The notes below the pieces were generated by a model. The model ran no database searches. It was not told the origin of the DNA and saw only the letters and a list, made by a program, of their open reading frames with translations. From an uncultured Lachnospiraceae bacterium (lineage in GTDB: Bacteria; Bacillota_A; Clostridia; Lachnospirales; Lachnospiraceae): 17,472 nt of DNA. Position numbers and translations under genes: made by a program. Location: assembly GCA_947564305.1 (NCBI GenBank), contig CANOBT010000113.1, forward strand, positions 1 to 17,472. The letters are read 5' to 3'. Below, one piece after another: positions 14,137 to 17,472 of this stretch (within the stretch, counting starts at the first letter, position 1; the number at the start of each line of letters is the position of its first letter).

Positions 14137-15549
14137 CTAAAACCGGAAATATAAAAACGGATTAAATGTCTCCGTCACCAAAAATGAAACACAGATTAAA
14201 AACAATCCAATATATACAATACATGATGCCACTCTCTGCGTCCTTCCTTTTTTGTAGGTTTCGGTCACTGCACGCAAAAGAGACCAACCCACAGAAGAGG
14301 AACCGGCAATACACAGCAAAAACAACAGCCAATGAGTCGTCAGCAAAAAGATTGCCTGCCTGTCTGCCAACCCGTTCGCCCCCATACCAAACATGATTCC
14401 CAGATAGTTCTGTGCCTGGCCAATATCATCACTAAAAAAGAAAACCCATCCGATCAATGCCAGGATAAACGCATAAATATGCTGAATAATTGCCGGAAGC
14501 CGTTCAAGCAATGCACCCCACACATATTTTTCCAAAATCAGCAGGATGCCATAATATAGTCCCCAAAGCAGGAAATTCCATTGCGCCCCATGCCAAAGAC
14601 CAGTCAATGCCCATACAATCAGCAGGTTCATAATATGCCGCTGTGCACTGCACCTGTTGCCGCCCAAGGGAATATACACATACTCCTGAAACCATGTGCC
14701 AAGAGAGATGTGCCACCTCCGCCAAAATTCCGTAATGCTTTTAGACACGTACGGATAATTGAAATTCCTGCGAAATTCAAAACCAAACATCCTCCCCAAT
14801 CCGATTGCCATATCCGAATATCCGCTGAAATCAAAATATATTTGGAAAGCAAAGGCAATACATCCGACCCATGCGGTCAAAACCGAAGCATTTCCAGTCT
14901 GAAGCACCATCACCTGCTCATAAACCGCTCCGGCCGAATTGGCCAGAATCACTTTCTTTGCCAGTCCTCTGATAAAGCACATGGCTCCGCGCCCAAACTT
15001 TACCACCCCATACTTCCGTGCCCTCAGCTGCTCTTCAATATCAATATATCTTACCACCGGACCCGCAATCAACTGCGGAAACATGGAAATATACAATGCA
15101 AAGTAAGTAAACTTTTTCTGTGCCCTGACCTCTCCCCGGTATACATCTATAATGTAAGAAAGTGCCTGAAACGTATAGAACGAAATCCCAATTGGAAGCG
15201 GGAGCACTCTGTATGGAATTTCAACAGGAAACAATATATTCACTGTCTCCATTAAAAGCCCATAATATTTAAAAAACCCAAGCACTAACAGATTTATAAC
15301 AATCCCAAACACCAGGCTGCGCTTTGCAAGTGCCGGAATACCCCGCTTCCCGTCAATGTCAAGCCCGCAGAAATAATTCATGATGATTGACAGCATCATA
15401 AGAATAATATAAACCGGCTCTCCCCATGCATAAAAAACCAAGCTGGCAATCAACATCACTATATTTCTGAGATTAGGGGACACCAGGTAATAAACTGCCA
15501 ATGTGATTGGCAGAAACATAAACAAAAACACCACGCTACTAAAAAGCAT
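14137..15549 (-). CDS. MBOAT family O-acyltransferase (AlgI/DltB-like)
   Basis: Polytopic membrane enzyme that takes an acyl group from a cytoplasmic donor and passes it outward for O-acylation of a surface polymer. The 470-aa length is typical of AlgI-type proteins. It begins MLFSSVVFLFMFLPITLAVYY and shows LPLPIGISFYTFQALSYIIDVYRGE, FPQLIAGPVVRY, IYFDFSGYSDMAIGLGRMFG, FWRRWHISLGTWFQEYVYIPLGG, and the catalytic-His block LTGLWHGAQWNFLLWG (His320). A second conserved His (His280) sits in WRRWH. The ATG is preceded by GGAAGAGGAT. It is in a cassette with a DHHW protein downstream and DUF4358 and SGNH proteins upstream, 99 nt after the DUF4358 gene. Alginate itself is unlikely in this organism; the polymer acylated is unknown. 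Confidence 0.94.
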   Translation of the reverse strand: MLFSSVVFLFMFLPITLAVYYLVSPNLRNIVMLIASLVFYAWGEPVYIILMMLSIIMNYFCGLDIDGKRGIPALAKRSLVFGIVINLLVLGFFKYYGLLMETVNILFPVEIPYRVLPLPIGISFYTFQALSYIIDVYRGEVRAQKKFTYFALYISMFPQLIAGPVVRYIDIEEQLRARKYGVVKFGRGAMCFIRGLAKKVILANSAGAVYEQVMVLQTGNASVLTAWVGCIAFAFQIYFDFSGYSDMAIGLGRMFGFEFRRNFNYPYVSKSITEFWRRWHISLGTWFQEYVYIPLGGNRCSAQRHIMNLLIVWALTGLWHGAQWNFLLWGLYYGILLILEKYVWGALLERLPAIIQHIYAFILALIGWVFFFSDDIGQAQNYLGIMFGMGANGLADRQAIFLLTTHWLLFLLCIAGSSSVGWSLLRAVTETYKKGRTQRVASCIVYIGLFLICVSFLVTETFNPFLYFRF

Positions 15550-15648
15550 CCTATATCCTCTTCCTACAGAACTATATGAAAATATACAATCCCTGCTGCC
15601 TGTCTAAGGACAATCTGTTCCTGTTATTTTTATACAGTCCCTTCATTT

Positions 15649-16338
15649 TTATAAACCGCCTGCAAATGCAGAGACATAGGCTTCTGCATCCTTTGAAACT
15701 GCAAGGAAAATAAACTTTCCACGAACCTGAAGCTGAGCCTGATCAATCAATTGTGCCTGCTCGGGCGCATACCCCTCAAACGTGCTGCGCCTGCTCTCCA
15801 AGCGCTCTTCAATAGCGTCGCGTACTTCCTGCACCTGCTGATCCAAACGTACTTCTATCAATAACACTTCCTCCGCTGAGATACTGAATTCTGATGAGTA
15901 GAATAAAATGCCTTCATAATCTGCACCATTCAGCCCATAATAGCGCTTCAGCGCCTGCGCATCCTGCTTAACAAGTATTTCCGTATCCAATTGCTCTTCT
16001 ACTGCCGCAGCCACCTCTTCAAAAGGTTTTGTACTTCCGCTTGCATAAATAAGAAGCAGTACAATATAGACCAAAATAAGAAAAGCTGCCACAAACTTCA
16101 ATATCCCCGCAGTGCTGAAAGTATTCCCCTGCTTTCGGTTTTCTTCATAGAAATCCCCGTAGTTTTCCCCATACTCATCATAATCTTCCCCGTAACCGTC
16201 ATCATAGCCTTCTTGATAAGAATCCGGATACTGTTCCTGATATGACTGCGGGTATGGATTCTGATACGCTCCCGGGTACTGCTCCTGGTATGATTCCTGA
16301 TATAGCTCTCCGTAAAAGTCTCGATTCTGCTTCATCAT
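15649..16338 (-). CDS. DUF4358-like membrane protein with tyrosine-repeat N-terminal tail
   Basis: A 229-aa single-pass membrane protein of unknown function. Residues 1-70 are low complexity, with Tyr at every fourth position from 9 to 53 (12 in a row), then at 56, 60 and 64; Gln, Glu, Asp, Pro and Gly fill the gaps. NRKQ precedes a transmembrane helix at about 79-99, suggesting the tail is cytoplasmic. The external domain (KPFEEVAAAVEEQL, LKRYYGLNGADYEGILFYSS, VLLIEVRL, then AIEERLESRRSTFEGYAPEQAQL) resembles DUF4358 of clostridial proteins. The start ATG overlaps the SGNH stop (ATGA), with GAGGTGG seven bases upstream; a second ATG follows directly. Translational coupling to the SGNH gene suggests a joint role in the acylation cassette. 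The family name is from recall, not a search. Confidence 0.8.
   Translation of the reverse strand: MMKQNRDFYGELYQESYQEQYPGAYQNPYPQSYQEQYPDSYQEGYDDGYGEDYDEYGENYGDFYEENRKQGNTFSTAGILKFVAAFLILVYIVLLLIYASGSTKPFEEVAAAVEEQLDTEILVKQDAQALKRYYGLNGADYEGILFYSSEFSISAEEVLLIEVRLDQQVQEVRDAIEERLESRRSTFEGYAPEQAQLIDQAQLQVRGKFIFLAVSKDAEAYVSAFAGGL
16147..16314 (-). repeat. Degenerate 12-bp coding repeats giving Tyr every fourth residue
   Basis: Within the DUF4358-like gene, codons for Tyr recur every 12 bp for twelve units (Tyr9 to Tyr53), then slip by one codon and continue for three more. Local near-identical units such as YQEQYP and SYQE recur, pointing to repeat duplication followed by drift. Confidence 0.85.
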
Positions 16339-17093
16339 AACGAAGCCACCTCAGCCATTCGCTGTGCCCAAACAGGATAAAAATCCGGTTTTAAATGCAC
16401 CCCGTCCTCTTCATAATAGCGCTCGGACACCAGTTCCGTATTATCTATGTATGCAATCTGCTGGCTGTCACACATCTCTCTGAGCGCCTCATTATATTCT
16501 TCCAAATGTTCAAATGCCGGTTCTTTTTCAATCTCCTGCTTCTGTACCGGAAAAATAGAATTAATAAATATCTTCATATCAGGAATATCTTTTTTCAGCT
16601 GTTTTACTACATTTTTATAATTTTCTACAAAAATGTCCGTATCACCCTGAGTAGAAATAATGTCGTTCATGCCATAGGAGAGAAAGACCACCTGCGGATT
16701 AATCTCTTTTAACTTCTCTATGGGTTCCTCAACCCCTTCAAGACCCGCTCCAATCTGTGCCACAACACTGGATGCATTCAATATATCATATTCTGAAAAA
16801 CCTGCTGTTATGGAATCCCCCATCACGACCGCGCTTGCAAACACTTCTTTGACGCTGCGGTTATCCTCTGCCTGCGCTTCTTCCTTCTCCTGATCTTCCA
16901 GATTCTGTATCTTCGTTTCGATCACAGTCACCTCGGCAGCTTCCGCCTGGCTTATAAACTGGAGTCCTTCTGTTGTATCTACTTTTTTCCTCGTCAGATT
17001 TTCGATTCCCTCCACTGCCATAATAACCACAAAAAGCACCGCCACAAAAGCAGCTCCGGCAATGATGAATATTCTCTTATTTTTATCACTCAA
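16335..17093 (-). CDS. Membrane-anchored SGNH/GDSL hydrolase
   Basis: Extracytoplasmic esterase or acyltransferase of the SGNH fold, 252 aa. The N-terminus has KNKR and one transmembrane anchor (about 8-26). A Gln/Glu-rich linker precedes the catalytic domain from about residue 85. All four blocks are present: VVMGDSITAGF with nucleophile Ser94, GAGLEG (oxyanion Gly near 115-117), YGMNDI with Asn143, and DGVHLKP with Asp230 and His233. The start is a TTG with AGAGG about 13 nt upstream; the next in-frame ATG would remove most of the anchor, so TTG is preferred. It is the first gene of the cassette, about 80 nt from a strong promoter, and overlaps the DUF4358 gene by 4 nt. It could deacetylate the same polymer that MBOAT/DHHW acetylate, or act as the terminal transferase (inference). 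Confidence 0.88.
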   Translation of the reverse strand: MSDKNKRIFIIAGAAFVAVLFVVIMAVEGIENLTRKKVDTTEGLQFISQAEAAEVTVIETKIQNLEDQEKEEAQAEDNRSVKEVFASAVVMGDSITAGFSEYDILNASSVVAQIGAGLEGVEEPIEKLKEINPQVVFLSYGMNDIISTQGDTDIFVENYKNVVKQLKKDIPDMKIFINSIFPVQKQEIEKEPAFEHLEEYNEALREMCDSQQIAYIDNTELVSERYYEEDGVHLKPDFYPVWAQRMAEVASL

Positions 17094-17181
17094 CGTTCTT
17101 ATCGTACCTCTTTCATCAATATTCTTCTCTGAATGTATAACTAAACTGTGCTCTGTACCTTATCAAACATGCATACTTTAT

Positions 17182-17210
17182 ATAATACTGATTTTATCCA
17201 TAAAAGTCAA
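17182..17210 (-). promoter_or_regulatory. Sigma-A-type promoter of the acylation cassette
   Basis: Minus-strand TTGACT (17205-17210), a 17-nt spacer and TATTAT (17182-17187). The predicted start is near 17175, about 80 nt before the SGNH TTG start. No strong promoter was found inside the cassette, so it probably drives all four genes and perhaps rluF-ligA. Confidence 0.7.
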
Positions 17211-17219
17211 TGTCCGCTG

Positions 17220-17248
17220 TTCACTACCAATCGTTTTTATGTTAAAAT
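17220..17248 (+). promoter_or_regulatory. Possible promoter of the right-edge DUF5721-type gene
   Basis: Plus-strand TTCACT (17220-17225), a 17-nt spacer and TAAAAT (17243-17248). It lies back to back with the acylation-cassette promoter, separated by about 10 bp. The leader would be about 85 nt and contains a 6-bp hairpin, CACCGC / GCGGTG (17272-17297). Confidence 0.45.
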
Positions 17249-17338
17249 AATGTTAAATTTACAGACTGTTCCACCGCAGACAGTAATAACGGCGGTGTAA
17301 AGTATCATAATAAAAAATGATTCGGGAGGGTATTATAT

Positions 17339-17472
17339 ATGATTGCATTGAAGCTAAAAAGCACTAAAAATTTTATGACGCATCTTCTGTTATCAGACAC
17401 TTTTGATAATTTCTTATTTATTGAAGGGGAAATTGTGACTTTTAACACTTTTACGATAGACGGATACGTCCA
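17339..17472 (+). CDS. DUF5721-type protein (partial, N-terminus only)
   Basis: The right edge cuts this gene after 44 codons. The ATG at 17339 has GGGAGGG ten bases upstream, an excellent ribosome site. The visible protein starts MIALKLKSTKNFMTHLLL, then SDTFDNFLFIEGEIVTFNTF and TIDGYV, which resembles the start of DUF5721 proteins common in Lachnospiraceae (from memory, not a search). Function is unknown. It is divergent from the acylation cassette. Confidence 0.75.
   Translation, partial: MIALKLKSTKNFMTHLLLSDTFDNFLFIEGEIVTFNTFTIDGYV

Noticed and set aside
14581..15255. Plus-strand open frame of 224 codons opposite the MBOAT gene
   Set aside because: It is antisense to a clear MBOAT protein and its translation shows no recognisable family.
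16147..16314. CRISPR-like or satellite array
   Set aside because: The 12-bp periodicity is in frame, degenerate, and explained by the Tyr repeat of the encoded protein.

Overview
The window reads like a chromosomal segment of a Gram-positive anaerobe of the class Clostridia, most likely family Lachnospiraceae. This placement is inference from gene types and protein style: a DUF5721-type gene start, a DHHW/DUF4358/MBOAT/SGNH cassette, a divergent LigA, strong AAGGAG-like ribosome sites and TTGACA/TATAAT promoters. I see no tRNA, rRNA, CRISPR array, insertion sequence or phage gene. Nearly everything lies on the minus strand; the exceptions are one protease gene and a partial gene at the right edge. 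No gene-free stretch exceeds about 300 bases.

Region 1 (1-5102, minus) is a complete-looking oligopeptide ABC transporter operon in transcription order oppB-oppC-oppD-oppF-oppA. oppA is cut by the left edge. A strong promoter lies at 5074-5102, the leader can form two hairpins, and two tandem hairpins sit between oppF and oppA. Region 2 (5146-6486, minus) holds a signal peptidase II gene (lspA) with a clear terminator, and a small coiled-coil/zinc-ribbon protein with its own promoter. LspA is the enzyme class that would mature the OppA lipoprotein.

Region 3 (6600-9971) is a convergent pair: a plus-strand Csp-type subtilisin (S8) protease and a minus-strand stand-alone ClpX-like unfoldase. 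The ClpX lacks the usual RKH pore loop and has an acidic N-terminal extension. Its promoter region holds a large inverted repeat. Region 4 (10064-12794, minus) is rluF-ligA: a 23S rRNA pseudouridine synthase followed closely by NAD-dependent DNA ligase.

Region 5 (12882-17210, minus) is a four-gene envelope cassette transcribed from a good promoter: SGNH hydrolase, DUF4358-like membrane protein, MBOAT O-acyltransferase, and DHHW/AlgJ-like protein. Together they look like an O-acetylation system for an extracellular or cell-wall glycan: MBOAT moves the acyl group across the membrane and the two SGNH-fold proteins transfer or remove it outside. The DUF4358-like partner carries a cytoplasmic-side tail with tyrosine at every fourth residue, the most unusual feature of the window. 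At the right edge a DUF5721-type gene starts on the plus strand, divergent from the cassette.
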